From the NCBI GenBank assembly GCA_037349105.1, contig JAYJMM010000004.1, positions 2,507,001 through 2,571,000 of the forward strand: a stretch of 64,000 nucleotides of DNA, read 5' to 3'. A program made the translations under genes and the position numbers. The DNA comes from Limnomonas spitsbergensis (lineage: Eukaryota; Chlorophyta; Chlorophyceae; Chlamydomonadales). The notes beneath the pieces are model-generated. The model saw only the letters and a list, made by a program, of their open reading frames with translations. It was not told the DNA's origin and searched no databases. This document shows, piece after piece, positions 1 to 11,299 of the stretch; position 1 is the first letter of the stretch, and the number at the start of each line of letters is the position of its first letter.

Positions 1-147
1 TACTGCACAGGTACCGGACTACCGGTACATTAAGAAAAACAGTTGAGCTGTGATTTGTTCCCCCCAGTATCTCCCCCTTCTGCTCCCCCTCCCCTGCTGC
101 TCCAGCCTGCTGAAACTCCCCAGTGCTGTCTCCTCCGTTGATTGCAG

Positions 148-3100
148 ATGGTTGAGTCCGGGGAGGCTGCGATGGCGGAGGAGCACTGCTCCCTGTTTGG
201 GCTACCTCCTGATGTGCTCCAGCTCGACCCTGCTGCGATGGCGGCAGAGGAGGTCAGCAGACTTGCCCGTTACCTGCAGCTACCCTTCCCTGCCGGCAAC
301 CTCATCCTAGTGGACAGCAGGTAGGTGGGGGGCAGGGGCGCCTTAACTAGCAAGAGGATGGTTTGGATGGCGCACACAGGTCTCAAGCCAGACCCAGGCT
401 GGGGGGCCAGCCTTGGTGCTGAGCCTCGCGTATCTGCAGGGTTCTCTTTGTTATTGCGGCTGGTCTGTGAGGCCGGACCAGGACGTATCAGTGCACAGTA
501 GGTCGGACCAAGACATGTCAGTGCACGATAGGCTGGGCTGGGACGTCTCAAGCCTGCCGGGCCGATACATGCCAGTACACAATAGGCTGGGACGGGATGT
601 CTCAGTGCGCATTGTTGATTTTGTACAAGCGTCGCCTGTCTGTTATGTACTGTGGTGAGCTACATGGTGCTGCCCTGTTTCGCCTGCGCCCAGGGCACCG
701 GGGGCATTGAGGGGAAATCATGCAGATGCCCAGTATCACATCCCAATTGCTCGCTGAATATCGCCGTCTTTTCCAGTGAGGGATATTTCCTTGGATATCT
801 CCGGGGTGTTTTTTCCGGATGTCATATTGTGTTGCTTGCGTCTCAAGGTTTCTTGTCCTGTCCTTGTTGTGAGTGTTTACATGCTGATGATAAACGCAGG
901 TTACCTTGTGCATTGTATGCCCCGTGGACTGTAATTATCTGTAATCACTGTAAATCTACCCCCCTGGCTCTGCTCCTTATGTTCCGCTGATGGACCACCG
1001 TGCCACCAACTCTCAGGGAGAAGCTGGAGGTAGCTGCCCCCCTTCTGTCGGAAGCCACCCTTCTGGGGATAGACGTGGAGTGGAAGCCCTTCCACATGAC
1101 GTCTGATGGCCCCGGGGCAAAGGGAGGGGGCAGCCCTGCCAGCATTATGCAGGTGGGACAGGGGGAGGCAGGAGGGCGGCCAACTTGAGATGTGAAGTGA
1201 CGCACGCATCCTCACACTATGTGTGACCACCCAGTACTGATCTTGGTGGTCGCTAGCAAGATTCAGGTGTTTGAATACATTTATTTATGGAGGGAAATGT
1301 CTCCTGTGCAGTCGGTACCGTGTGCGCAGAATGTAGGCATGGCAATGGGTTTGCTGTTACAGGTGAGTACAAAGCGAACCCTCCCTTTCAAATCCTCTGA
1401 CAGCTTCAAGTTGCTTTGTCAGGGCATTAGCTATGCATATCCCGCAAGTACCTCGAGCGCCTCCCGCAAGCACGTTCCACAAGCACCTCTAGCACCTCCA
1501 GCAAGGACATCCAGCACCTCCAGTACCTCCAGAAAGCACCTCAAGCACCTAAAGCATCGCCTGCAAGCTCCCACACCGATTGCAAGCACCTCCCGCCCTC
1601 CAGCAAGCACATCCCGCAAGCACTCCCGCATGCAGGCAGGTCTCTAGAGCAGCCCTGTTTCACGGGCATCTGGAACCCCCTTGCCTGACGGATCCCTTTG
1701 CACGCCCTGGGCCCTCCAGGTTTCCACAGAGACCCATGTCCTGGTTTTCGATCTGCTAGTGTTGGGTACGGACCCGCACCTTTGCCTGGAGCTAGACACC
1801 TGCCTGTGCGCCGCCTTCCACAACAAGGTACGCAGCAGAGCTCTCCTCTAGTGGACACAACATGGCGTGTCTCAGCGGATTGGGTGACCATCCATTGTCA
1901 TTTCCTCCTAACCTGCTCTGCCACTCTGGGTGAGGTCGTGAGTTGTGACTGCCGTTTTGTGCTTTGTTATTGCTGGCCCATGGCTGCGGCTGGGGCTGCC
2001 ACCACCTTCGCTCCTCTCTTTCATGCCCCCTTGGTTGACAGAGGGCCGAGTTTTGGTGGCTGGTGGGGAATCATCCAATGATCATAGCCCAGTGCCAAAA
2101 TAGGCACCGGAAATTAAATCTTTTTCATTCATTTCTCTTCCGTGCATTTGGATATTTCGACCTTGTTCCTGCCTCTGGTGGCCGCCTGCAGGCTTGCCCT
2201 CACAAGTCACAGCAGGCTCCACTTGCCCGGCAGTAAGCCCTCACGCTGCCTTGCTACCCGTCCCCCCCTCTATGAACAGTCTGCCCTGAAGATCGGCTTT
2301 CAGCTGGCCGGGGACCTGGGCAAGCTCGCGTCAAGCTACCCTGCATTGGCCGCGTTCGCCCGTGTAGAATCTGTGCTCGATTTGAGTCACATGTGGGTGG
2401 CACACCTTGAGTCCAGGCCTGGGGCCGGCATGATGGTGAGAACAAACGCTGAACCCTGAATCCTGAACAAACCCTGAATTCTGAACTTTGAATAAATTGG
2501 CAGCACTAGGGCTGGTGTGCCAAGTGGTTTTGGTGATACATTTGATGTGTTGGCTTGAGCGCGTTGTGACAGCACGTGATGTGTGGGACCCGCTCCGTAG
2601 CCGGGCCAGGCATTGATGGATCGCCTACGAGCGTACACGCTGCCTCAAGGCAGGCTCTATTTAATTCCACTCTGTCTGGCCACAAGACCAGCTGCCTGAT
2701 CTGCCTGGCTGGCCAGCAGACTCTGATGGGCAAGCGCAATGGACCAGACAATGTGCTTGGCACTTGGGTCCCTGCCCCATGTGTTCATAATAGGCAGGGG
2801 ACAGGCGGAGTATTAAGTCTTTAAGCCTCTCTTGCGACAGGCTTTAAACGAGATTTGTATGCCTCACGTCTTCTTGACAAACGTTGGACAGGCTGAGTAC
2901 AACGGCACAAGTCTCACAGGGTGCAGCCTTGAAGCAAACTGTTGATGCCCTTGAAATCCTCTTAAGCCCATGCCCCTGCGCTACTGCACTGCCTGTGAAC
3001 GTTCCTTGAATAGTGCTGTTGAAAGCTTTCAGGTTTTGGTTAAAGAGGCTTTGATGTCCTCGCCCTCATGCCCTGTTGCCTGTGCGCACTCGCCCCCTGC

Positions 3101-6100
3101 TTCCTGACCTCCTTAAACCTTCCTTCACCCTTGACATTCCTCTGCCCCTCCGTCGGGCTGATCGCAGAGTCTGAAGGTGCAACGGAGCGCAGGCTTGTCA
3201 ACCCTGTCACAGACGCTGCTGGGCAAGCCGCTGGACAAATCTATGCAGGTAATGCTCGTGCCGGAAGACATTTTGCTTTCGATATCAATTTCTTTGCACA
3301 AGGCAGAGTGTGATTAAGGTGGCCTGGCCTGCCTGGCTGGCTTTCCCAGGGATGCTATTCAGCTTTGGTCTGTGCTTCCTTGCGGCATCTGGGTTGGCGA
3401 TGCGGCGAGTTTGCTCTCTCAAAATGAAGGCAGGGACTGCGTTCAAGCCTTGACGGCGCTCCTCTCATGCTGACGCTTTTTCTTGTCTGCTTTGCCCAGG
3501 TGTCGGATTGGGAGGCACGCCCCCTGAGCTCTCGGCAGTTCCGATACGCTTGCCTGGACGCCACTGTGCTGATCCTGCTGTATCGGCACTTTGAGGGCTC
3601 CTTGGCGAGCTTCCAATCCGTCATCTCGAGCAAGGCTTACACATACGTGGTAAAGTAGAAGGGCTTACTGGTACATGTGCTGAGTGAAGCATTATTGTGA
3701 CGCTCCTAGCTGGATTGCACACGAGGCACATGGCAGGCCCTGAGGGTGCAGTCACTGGGGCTGTGGGACAAGGGGTCCGTCATCTCCTCCAGGGCCCGGC
3801 TACTCAGCTTCAACTTCCTACTCGTTTGAGACACACAGGAGGCAGCCCGATCTTTAATTTGCAATCGCAGGCCAATGTACACAAGCGCCCTGGATCCGGA
3901 GGGGGGAGCAGAGGAGGAGGTGGCGGCGGCGGCGGTGGTGGTGGCAAAGGCGACGACAGGAATGGCGCTGCCTTAGGTGGTAGCTTAGGTGGACCTGACA
4001 GCCTGGATGAGGCGGGCTCGAGCGGCCCTGGTCCAGGCGGTGGCGGCGGCGGCAGCGGCAGCGGCGGCAACACAGCCTCCTCGCCAGGCAATAGCGGGCT
4101 GATGCCAGGAGCAGTGCTTTCCTGTTCCGTGCTTCCCTCTCCACTGCTAGCAGCAAGGTCTCCCAGTGCCAGGTCTACCGCAGCACAGCCTGTTGGCAAC
4201 AGCAGGTCCTCGTTTTCGGATTGCAGCGTGTCGCAGCTTCAGGGGGCTGCCGAACGCGACGTTGCAGACAGTGGACCAGGTGTAAGCGCTGGGGGACCTC
4301 TGCAAGACGCTGAGCTCCCACAATCGGTGGAGCGGGGGCGCTCGTCTGAGCAGCCCCTGACCTGGATGTCCTCGACTCAAAGGAGTTGCCTCAGCGCCCA
4401 TGGCAGTACTAGCAGCAGGCAATGCAGTCAGGTGGCGCTTGAGGATGTGGGCAGAGTGGGCTGCAGCAGCATTGACGAGGGAGCGCGTGTCCTTCCTTGC
4501 CTGGTGGAGACGAGGCTCGCTCAGCTGGGTCTGCTCGCTGCATTCACCTGGCTTTCATCGGATGGCCTGCTCTCAGGTGGGTGTTAGGCTGGAGGGGGTT
4601 GAGGGCGGGGGTCCGAGATACCTTGATAGGATGAAGTCTGGGTGACGCTCGTCGTTGCAGTTCTGCAAGAATTGCGATCATGCCAGAGGAAGTTTGTCAC
4701 TGGAGAGACTTTGTCATCACTGGAGAGACTTTGTCACTGAAGAGTTCTGCTTGCATGATACTGAACCGAATAAGAAAGATGTACGCCCTGAAGCGTGGAT
4801 CAAGGAAGCCACCCGTTCAGCTGTAGCATTAGGTACGGCTACGATGCACCATGGTGTTAGCAACCTCATGGCTGCGTTGTCCTCTGCCCTCGTCAGGCAC
4901 GACCGTTGGCACCTTGGCGACGGCGCTAGGCGCAGCGTGTGCCCTTGGGGTGCCTGCTTCAAGGGTGGCCAAGAGCGTTGCGCTGATGGCGGGTGCCCAG
5001 CCTTGGATTGTCGTTGCACGTGGGAATGCCCGCCTGGACATGCAAAAGGTGTGCGCTCCCATCATGGGGGCTGGGGGGAGAAGGCCAGGAAGGGGCAGGC
5101 CAGGAAGAAGTTAGTCGGGAGGAAGCAAATCTGGAAGGAAGAGGTCAGGTGGGAAGAAGCCAGGTGGGAAGTGGCCAGGTGGGAAGAGGCCAGGTGGGAA
5201 GAAGCCAGGTGGGAAGAGGCTAGGTGGGAAGAGGTCAGGTGGGAAGAGGCCAGGTGGGAAGAGGTCAGGTGGGAAGAGGCCAGGTGGGAAGAGGCCAGGT
5301 GGGAAGAGGTCAGGTGGGAAGAGGCCAGGTGGGAAGAGGCCAGGTGGGAAGAGGTCAGGTGGGAAGAGGACAGGTGGGAAGAAGCCAGGTCGGAAGTGGC
5401 CAGGTGGGCAGAAGCCAGGTGGGAAGAGGCTAGGTGGGAAGAGGTCAGGTGGGAAGAGGCCAGGTGGGAAGAGGTCAGGTGGGAAGAGGCCAGGTGGGAA
5501 GAGGCCAGGTGGGAAGAGGTCAGGTGGGAAGAGGCCAGGTGGGAAGAGGCCAGGTGGGGAGAGGCCAGTTGGGAAGATATCAGAAGAGAAAATATCAGCA
5601 GGGAAGAGGCCAGGAGGCAAGAGGCAAGGTAGTAGGAACCTTTGCCACCAGCTGGCTGCACTAGAGTGCGGGATGTGTGCAGGATATTGACAGGGGGGCA
5701 TTCGCTTTTTCAGGGTCAGGAGCTCCCTTGTCAGTTGTCACTGTGGCCTTGTGTGCTTGGTTGCTCTGGCTTGTTTCTGTTAGTTAGGAGCAGTATGGGC
5801 AGGGCACCCAATATTGTGATGCTTAAAAGGGATGCAGCCATCTGAGGGGATAATGCAGATCAGAACTTAGTTCCAGCTCCCCCCCAACACGAACTCGAGG
5901 TCAGTCGCCTCTTAACTCACATCACAGACCCTAAACCCTGAAACCTGAACCCAGACCCTGAACCCCACTGCTCAGGTGGCCTCCATCATTGGGATCAGTC
6001 GGAGGCGGGTCAAGATTGCGTCTGCCGAGGACTGCTGGGCAACCTTTGGCTACCAATCAGGTGTGCCCCTCAGTCTCTTCCTCATACGGTGCCACGGTGG

Positions 6101-9100
6101 TGACTGGTGAGACCCTTGGATAAGGCAGTCTCATGCTCTAAGGGGGCCAGCAGCAGGGTCGCTCTTTGGGGCTAGAGGTAGGGCGGCTCCTTACATGTAG
6201 TAGGCGGCCAGGTGCACACCCAGGGGGCCAGCAGCAGGGTCACTCTTTGGGGCTATCGTTAGGGCGGCTCCCTACATGTAGTAGGCGGCCAGGTGCACAC
6301 CCAGGGGGCCAGCAGCAGGGTCGCTCTTTGGGGCTATCGTTAGGGCGGCTCCCTACATGTAGTAGGCGGCCAGGTGCACGCCCAGGGGGCCAGTAGCAGG
6401 GTCGCTCTTTGGGGCCAGCGACCGTGCCTTTCTACATCTGGCAAGCTCACACTCACAAGGGGGGCAAATAGCAGGGTCGCTGTTTGGGGCCAGAGGCTGG
6501 TCCGCTCCTTACATGTGGCAGGCTCACACTCTCCATTGGCCAGCACTCCAGCAGCAGGGTCGCTCCTGTTGACCTGCCCCTTCCCGGGTGTCCCTGTTGG
6601 TTTCGTCCAGAAAAGTCCCTTTCATCTCCTTCCATGTACCCCTCCTCTCCTGGCCCAGGCGTCTCCTATTATTTGGTGTGCCGGGTGCCTGCACTCTCTG
6701 ATCAATCTCCTTGCCGCTCTGCCCGGTGCCTGGTGCCCTTAAGTGTGGCGCCTGGTACTGCCAGCTTGCATGCCGGCATTGCCATCTGCACAGTCAAGTC
6801 TGGCTGCCGAACAGCTGCCTGCGACTGAGCCGTTCACCTCTGAGCCTCCCTCCGCCTGACACATGAACACCGCCCCCACTTCTAGCCCGCAGGCTGTCTG
6901 CCCCCTTTCGGCCACCCGCTCAACATCCCAGTCATTGTAGACGCGGGCCTGCGCCCAGGCAGCCTGCTCTGCTCCCCTGGCGCCTGTGACTCCCTCCTCG
7001 GGGTGGGCCCGTGTGCGGCCATTCTGGCGGCCTCTGTCAGCGCCTGCGGCCCTCTGCCTGTGGGACCAAGCCCGGGCTCCTGTGCCCTCCTAGTCCAACC
7101 GGGAGCTGCCCCAGCGGGGTTACAGCTGAGTGAATGCAGTAGGCGTGGTGTGGAGGGGCCGCTGCCCTGGCTGCAGGACCCTGGGCCTCAGCCAGGGGGG
7201 CTTCTCCCTGAGAGAGAGGCACCAGCAGCACTGGCAGCAGCCGGGACAGAACTGCTTGCGTCATGCTGCTGGACCAGCGAGGGCGCTGAGGAGTCTGGGG
7301 CGGGGTCGGTGGTGGGTCTGAGCGTAGGAGGGGCTGCTGAGAGGGCACGCAGTCCCGCGGGTATGCCTGAGCAGGTCAGCATGCGATGCGGTAGCCCCGG
7401 CGAGGGCGTGGACGTCTCCTTGACTGGAGAGCAGCGAGCCCCAGACTCTGGGCTTCTGAGGCAGGGCAGGTCAGAGCAGCAACAGCAGGAACAGCAACCG
7501 CAGCAGCAACATCAGGGACAGCAACAGCAGGAACAGCAGCAGCAACAGCAGGGTGATGCCGCAGGGGCTGTGGGTGACGATGCAGCCAATCCAGTGCCGT
7601 CCAGCCGGGGCAATGAGAGGCAGTGGCTGCAGCAATTGCAGGACCTGCAGCCTACCATTCCACCAACCTCCCCAAGTAACATGCTTTTCTGCGGAGCGGG
7701 TGACCCGGCTGCGTATGTGTGCATAACGTATGACCAGCTGCTGCTGCTATCCGGAGGGAGGGCAGAGGATGTGGCCGAGGAGGAGCGCGGCGGAGGGGCT
7801 GGAGGGGCAGGGCTGGCCGCCACTGCTGCAGGCCTTGCTACAAAGGGGGAGGCATCACTTATGGAGGTGCCAGAGGCCGCGATTACTGATGCTGACATGG
7901 GTTTAGCTGCAGGAGGCGCGCGGCACAGACAAGATGTGAGTGGAAATGGGTCCAGGGGCTGGGCGGGGATGTGAGATGGTAGGTTCATCCTGTAGGAGGC
8001 TCTTTGCATCAGAAACCTGGAGATGTGGACCGTGATGCTGCCCTCAGGTTCAGGAGTGGTGGTGACGATTCATGCCGTGAATTCAGCTCATCATTGCTCA
8101 GTGGGTAAAAACTGTCATGATGACGGCATGACGGCATGACGGCACGTGATGATTGCTCACCTTGGATGACGTGTGCTGCCCTTTTTCTCTTTTTTCTTGC
8201 ACGACCACCAGGACTGGCTTGTGGGATGCCTTCCTGAGTGAGCCCTGCTCTGCCAAAAATGAGTGGCTCAAATGGCCTGAAACCCAGCTGCAAACCGTTG
8301 TTGTGACAGATGATATACATGTCCAGCTTTCACAACTGCTGCTGCTCAATTTATGTGAATGGTATCATCACATCAGTCCTCGCCCCCCCATTGCTCGCAG
8401 CCATGCTTCCTGCTTGACACCATGTTAGGCAGGCTGGGCCGTTGGCTGCGTTGTCTGGGTGTGGACACGCTGGATGTGGATCAGCACCTGCCCCGGGATC
8501 AGATGATCAAGATAGTGGCTCAGGTAAGCGGTTCCCCCAGACTGTGCATTTTTACAGGAGCATTGGTTGTTGGCAGGACGCTGGTGGATGGGTCTGATTT
8601 CTGTTGTTGTTGTTGTGGACTGTTTCTAGAGGTCGCAGAAGCATTGGGTGCGGAGGATCGGCTCTTTTCATGAAGCTGGCTATGGCTAAGCTGCGATTGT
8701 TGGAGCAGGAGTGGCTATCAGCTTTGTACGGGTCGGAACAGAGTGCGCACCTCGGATAACTCGTACGGTTTACCTGCATCCTTGCTCGCAGGCAACGGCG
8801 GTGGGGCGGGTGCTCCTGACCAGGGATTCAAAGCTGGTGTCTCGCAGGGACTGCGGCGCAGCCTACCTGCTTCACAGCTCGGACCCGGTGGGTGAGACAA
8901 GGCTGCAGGCCCGGGGCACGTGTTTGACTGCTCAGCCAGGTGTGCTGTAGATTTTTCAGTTTAGAGCTTTACTGCTGGAAGCTCTGTACTTTTAGCTTTG
9001 GTCACTCGGACTGTGCAGGTATGCACCGTTATAAACTCGGACTGTGAATAGTGCGCGTTTGAGCTTTGTTCTGCCACTGTCCCACACCCACAGGAGGCGC

Positions 9101-9594
9101 AGCTGCGTGAGGTGGCACATCACTACGGCATCACCATGGACAAGGAGCAGGTGCTCAGCAGGTGTCCAAAGTGCAATGCCGCGGCATTTCGGCTCGTGCC
9201 CCCAGAGAGCGTCAGGTCCAGGGTCACAGACCATGTGTACGACATGGTGAAGGAGTTCTTCGAATGCGGGTCCTGTCTCAAAATATTCTGGATGGTGCGT
9301 GTGACCATATGTGACCCAAGTAGTCCTACCCCTCATGGATCTGCCTCGTGGATTTTCCTCATGGATCCATCTCATGGATCTGCTTCATGGATCTGCCTGC
9401 CAAGATGATTTATCTATCCATGCCACACGTTGACAGCGATTTCACGAGGTCATCCTTTCATTACTTTGCATGCTTGTGAAACTCTGCCTATTATTATTTC
9501 TTTTGTGCAGGGACCCAAATCATTCTCCGCGATCAGCTTGGTTGAAGGCATTATCAGCCAAACGAAGACGCCTGGCATGAAGGCACAAATCTGA
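148..9594 (+). CDS. Mut-7/EXD3-type 3'-5' exonuclease fused to a YbaK deacylase domain and a Mut7-C RNase domain
   Basis: Predicted to trim or degrade RNA, perhaps tRNA. Exons read as 148-320, 1017-1152, 1720-1827, 2280-2435, 3168-3248, 3500-3649, a linker (3871 to about 4431-4576, then 4661-4832), 4897-5048, 5976-6060, 6893-7935, 8401-8523, 8792-8887, 9094-9294 and 9511-9594; phases agree except at the linker. Domain 1 is a DEDDy exonuclease: GIDVEW holds the first D and E, AGDLGKL the next D, and YACLD the Y-x3-D of motif III. Domain 2 resembles YbaK/ProX deacylases: RVAKSVAL carries the expected lysine, then ARGNARLDM, SRRRVKIAS and PPFGHPLNIPVIVDAGL. A long Gln/Gly-rich stretch follows. 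Domain 3 is Mut7-C: FLLDTMLGRLGRWLRCLG, VLLTRDSKL, and a zinc ribbon CPKC...CGSC, ending KIFW and a short tail. The length is about 1,100 residues. The first exon starts right after a cag acceptor, so the true start may lie left of the window. The deacylase domain is a confident call; the linker exons are not. Confidence 0.86.
1431..1640. repeat. Short degenerate tandem repeat in intron 2 of the exonuclease gene
   Basis: Repeated short units of the form GCAAGCACCTCC and variants (CCCGCAAGCACC, CAGCACCTCCAG) fill about 200 bases between the exons ending at 1152 and starting at 1720. Units vary in length and sequence. No coding signal is seen. Confidence 0.75.
3650..4660 (+). other. Uncertain linker exon(s) of the exonuclease gene, Gly/Ser-rich
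   Basis: From a good acceptor at 3870 (tgcaatcgcag) an open frame in the right phase runs through a glycine-rich stretch (about 3898-3950 and 4036-4068) to the donor-like sites at 4432, 4504 and 4577. The downstream exon 4661-4832 must be read in phase 0 to reach the YbaK domain. That favours a donor at 4432 (CAG|gtggcg) or 4504 over the stronger-looking 4577 site, which would end in the wrong phase. The segment has no recognisable domain. Transcript data would settle it. Confidence 0.5.
5135..5600. repeat. 15-bp minisatellite in the exonuclease gene intron
   Basis: About 30 copies of a 15-bp unit close to CAGGTGGGAAGAGGC, with single-base variants at fixed places (GGTCAG, GAAGCCAG). It lies inside the intron 5049-5975, between the two exons that split the deacylase domain. 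As 15 is a multiple of three, it creates long false open frames of repetitive peptide on both strands. Each unit contains a GT-AG-like AGGTGGGAAG, that is, many decoy donor sites. Confidence 0.92.
6142..6560. repeat. 81-bp tandem repeat, about five copies, in an intron
   Basis: Units begin GGGGGCCAGCAGCAGGGTCG at 6142, 6223, 6304 and 6385, exactly 81 bp apart. A more decayed fifth copy follows from about 6462. Each unit holds the string CTCCYTACATGTAGTAGG. The array lies in the intron 6061-6892 of the exonuclease gene. Confidence 0.9.
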
Positions 9595-10346
9595 ATGGTA
9601 GCACATGTGGTTATGGATGCTGCTCTTAAGGTTATGCCTGTCGGACCTGATATCTGCTCCTTGTGGTGCTCCACGTCTAGGGTTTACGGTTATCCATGCT
9701 CCCTGTAGTCCTCCATGTGAAAGCTGGTAGCGACCCCTGCAATGCTCTCTGTCTGGGTTGATAGTGACGGGGTCACTGGCTGGAAACTTGCATCCAAGCT
9801 AGGGAAACAAGACCACCAGCCGGAGCTGCCCGCTGGTGAAGAAAGGGCATGACAGCATGGTGTGATCACAATTTCATGTGATGAATTAACCTGACTTAGT
9901 GATAGAGGTCTGCCGGTAGCTACATAGATTTGACAAGGTTTTCCACCAAATTACCATTTTCTGGGGTGGAACATGCAGTTTGATGCTTGGAGTGCCCTTA
10001 TAAATAGATGCACTACCGTAGTAATTTTAGCTTACTATGATATCCTGACTCTCACACCTGATCTCGGAAGGGTAAACCAAGAAAAACACAAATAAACCGG
10101 TGTTCCCTAAAATTACCCACATACAGTGTTATTATCGTGCTCTTTGGGTCATTTCAGTGTCCAGCACTCTTGAAGGACAGCTAAGCAGTGCATGTTGGAT
10201 GCTACTGAACAGGCGGGAAAATGGCACGCATGGCATGGCAGATGCTGTCTAACAGGCAGCTGTATAACCACATCACATAACCCAGCGTCCTCTGGTGCGA
10301 ACACATGCAACAAATACGTCAACACTCCTACAGTGCCGTATTAATA

Positions 10347-10430
10347 GGGAGGAAATGGTCCAGTGGTAAACGCTGGTGGCATCCATACCCAGAGGTTGAG
10401 AGATCGAACCTGCCACCTTCTCTCTCCCCC
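10347..10430 (+). repeat. tRNA-like sequence, probable SINE head with Pol III boxes
   Basis: An A-box-like TGGTCCAGTGG (10356-10366) is followed about 35 bases later by a B-box-like AGATCGAACC (10401-10410). A perfect 5-bp stem AGGTT/AACCT sits where a T arm would be, but its 9-base loop lacks the canonical TTCGA start. No clean anticodon arm or acceptor stem is found. It is therefore read as a tRNA-derived SINE or tRNA relic, not a working tRNA gene. Confidence 0.5.
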
Positions 10431-10590
10431 ACACTAGAGCGCCGGGGGCCATGTTCCTGCCCCCTCATATGGGAGGATGGCATGGCTGCACCATGGCCCA
10501 GGCTGTGCATGGTAGCTGAAATTGAGCCTAGTCATTCCCTACCAGCCCCACGTGGCCGAGCGTTCAGCAGGGCCCAGCGGGTATGCACTT
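10429..10590 (+). repeat. 155-bp dispersed repeat, copy 1
   Basis: It shares long blocks with 10889-11045, for example GGAGGATGGCATGGCT, CACCATGGCCCAGGCTGTG, GTCATTCCCTACCAGCC and GCCCAGCGGGTATGCAC. It lies directly downstream of the tRNA-like sequence, so it may be the body of the same element. Its last 45 bases recur at about 50430-50482. Confidence 0.85.
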
Positions 10591-10888
10591 TTCGAAACTC
10601 CTGCACTGACCCACGTTTGAAAGTGCACTACGGTACACGCGTCGCTTTTACAGGAGCGTAGACGCTGATATTAGGGGTGGTGCGATGTGGTAAGGCGGTG
10701 CACGTCCTATTGCCAGCACACCGAAACCACCCTCTCTGGGGGCCCTCCCTACATGGGGCGTCATTACTGCTGCATGGGGTGTCATCACTGTCATGTTTGT
10801 TGGTTCTTATGTTTGTTGGTTTGGGAATATGACTAGGGTTCATTTATCAAGATTCAGCAAGGTAAACGGGCACAGCTTCTCACAGGTG

Positions 10889-11045
10889 CTCCAAGAACGC
10901 TGGGCTCTATGTTCCTGACCCCTCACACAGGAGGATGGCATGGCTACACCATGGCCCAGGCTGTGCGTGGTAGCTGGAATTTAGCATAGTCATTCCCTAC
11001 CAGCCTCACGTGACCGAGCGTTCAGCAAGGCCCAGCGGGTATGCA
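10889..11045 (+). repeat. 155-bp dispersed repeat, copy 2
   Basis: This is the second copy of the element at 10429-10590, in the same orientation about 460 bp downstream, with roughly a dozen substitutions. It lacks the tRNA-like head in front of it. Confidence 0.85.
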
Positions 11046-11172
11046 CCGTTTTATACTGGCACTCCTAACAATGTATTCCAAGCAATGGTCGACAAGTTTA
11101 ACTGTCTCACTGATGTATGCAGCGAAGAATAAAGGTCTGCGGTCTGCCTTGAACAACCGAATTCTGCGGCTT

Positions 11173-11233
11173 CAAATGGTACAAGCATGCAGCACTGTGT
11201 ATTCATCCCAGTGCTGCATGCTTGTACCATTTG
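11173..11233. repeat. Perfect 25-bp inverted repeat with an 11-base loop
   Basis: The arm at 11173-11197 (starting CAAATGGTACAAGCATGC, ending CACTG) is exactly complementary to 11209-11233, separated by the loop TGTATTCATCC. The transcript would fold into a bulge-free 25-bp hairpin. It could be a small-RNA precursor, a MITE relic or a cruciform. Nothing adjacent shows which. Confidence 0.9.
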
Positions 11234-11299
11234 GGACCCTCATTCGATAACCTGATGCTTGAAAGACTTCGGCACGGGAAGCAGCTGGCATGGTGGCAT

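Noticed and set aside
3810..4199. Minus-strand proline-rich frame
   Set aside because: Antisense of the glycine-rich linker; no splice sites or domains.
4655..5701. Long open frames of about 200-325 codons on both strands (Trp/Glu-rich, Pro/Phe-rich, Ser/His-rich)
   Set aside because: They are products of the stop-free 15-bp minisatellite, open in several frames at once, and lie in an intron.
5927..5971. Telomere-like CCCTAAA/CCCTGAA run, also at 2450-2495, 29090 and 57350
   Set aside because: Only one or two heptamers per site amid degenerate sequence; this is not an interstitial telomere array.
5135..6560. Repeat arrays resembling a CRISPR
   Set aside because: The units are contiguous with no unique spacers, the repeats are degenerate, and the context is a eukaryotic intron.
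7512..8009. Minus-strand frame rich in Cys and Ser
   Set aside because: It is the antisense of the Gln-rich coding exon of the fusion gene.
10347..10430. Functional tRNA gene
   Set aside because: The box spacing fits, but there is no good anticodon or acceptor stem and the T loop is not canonical.
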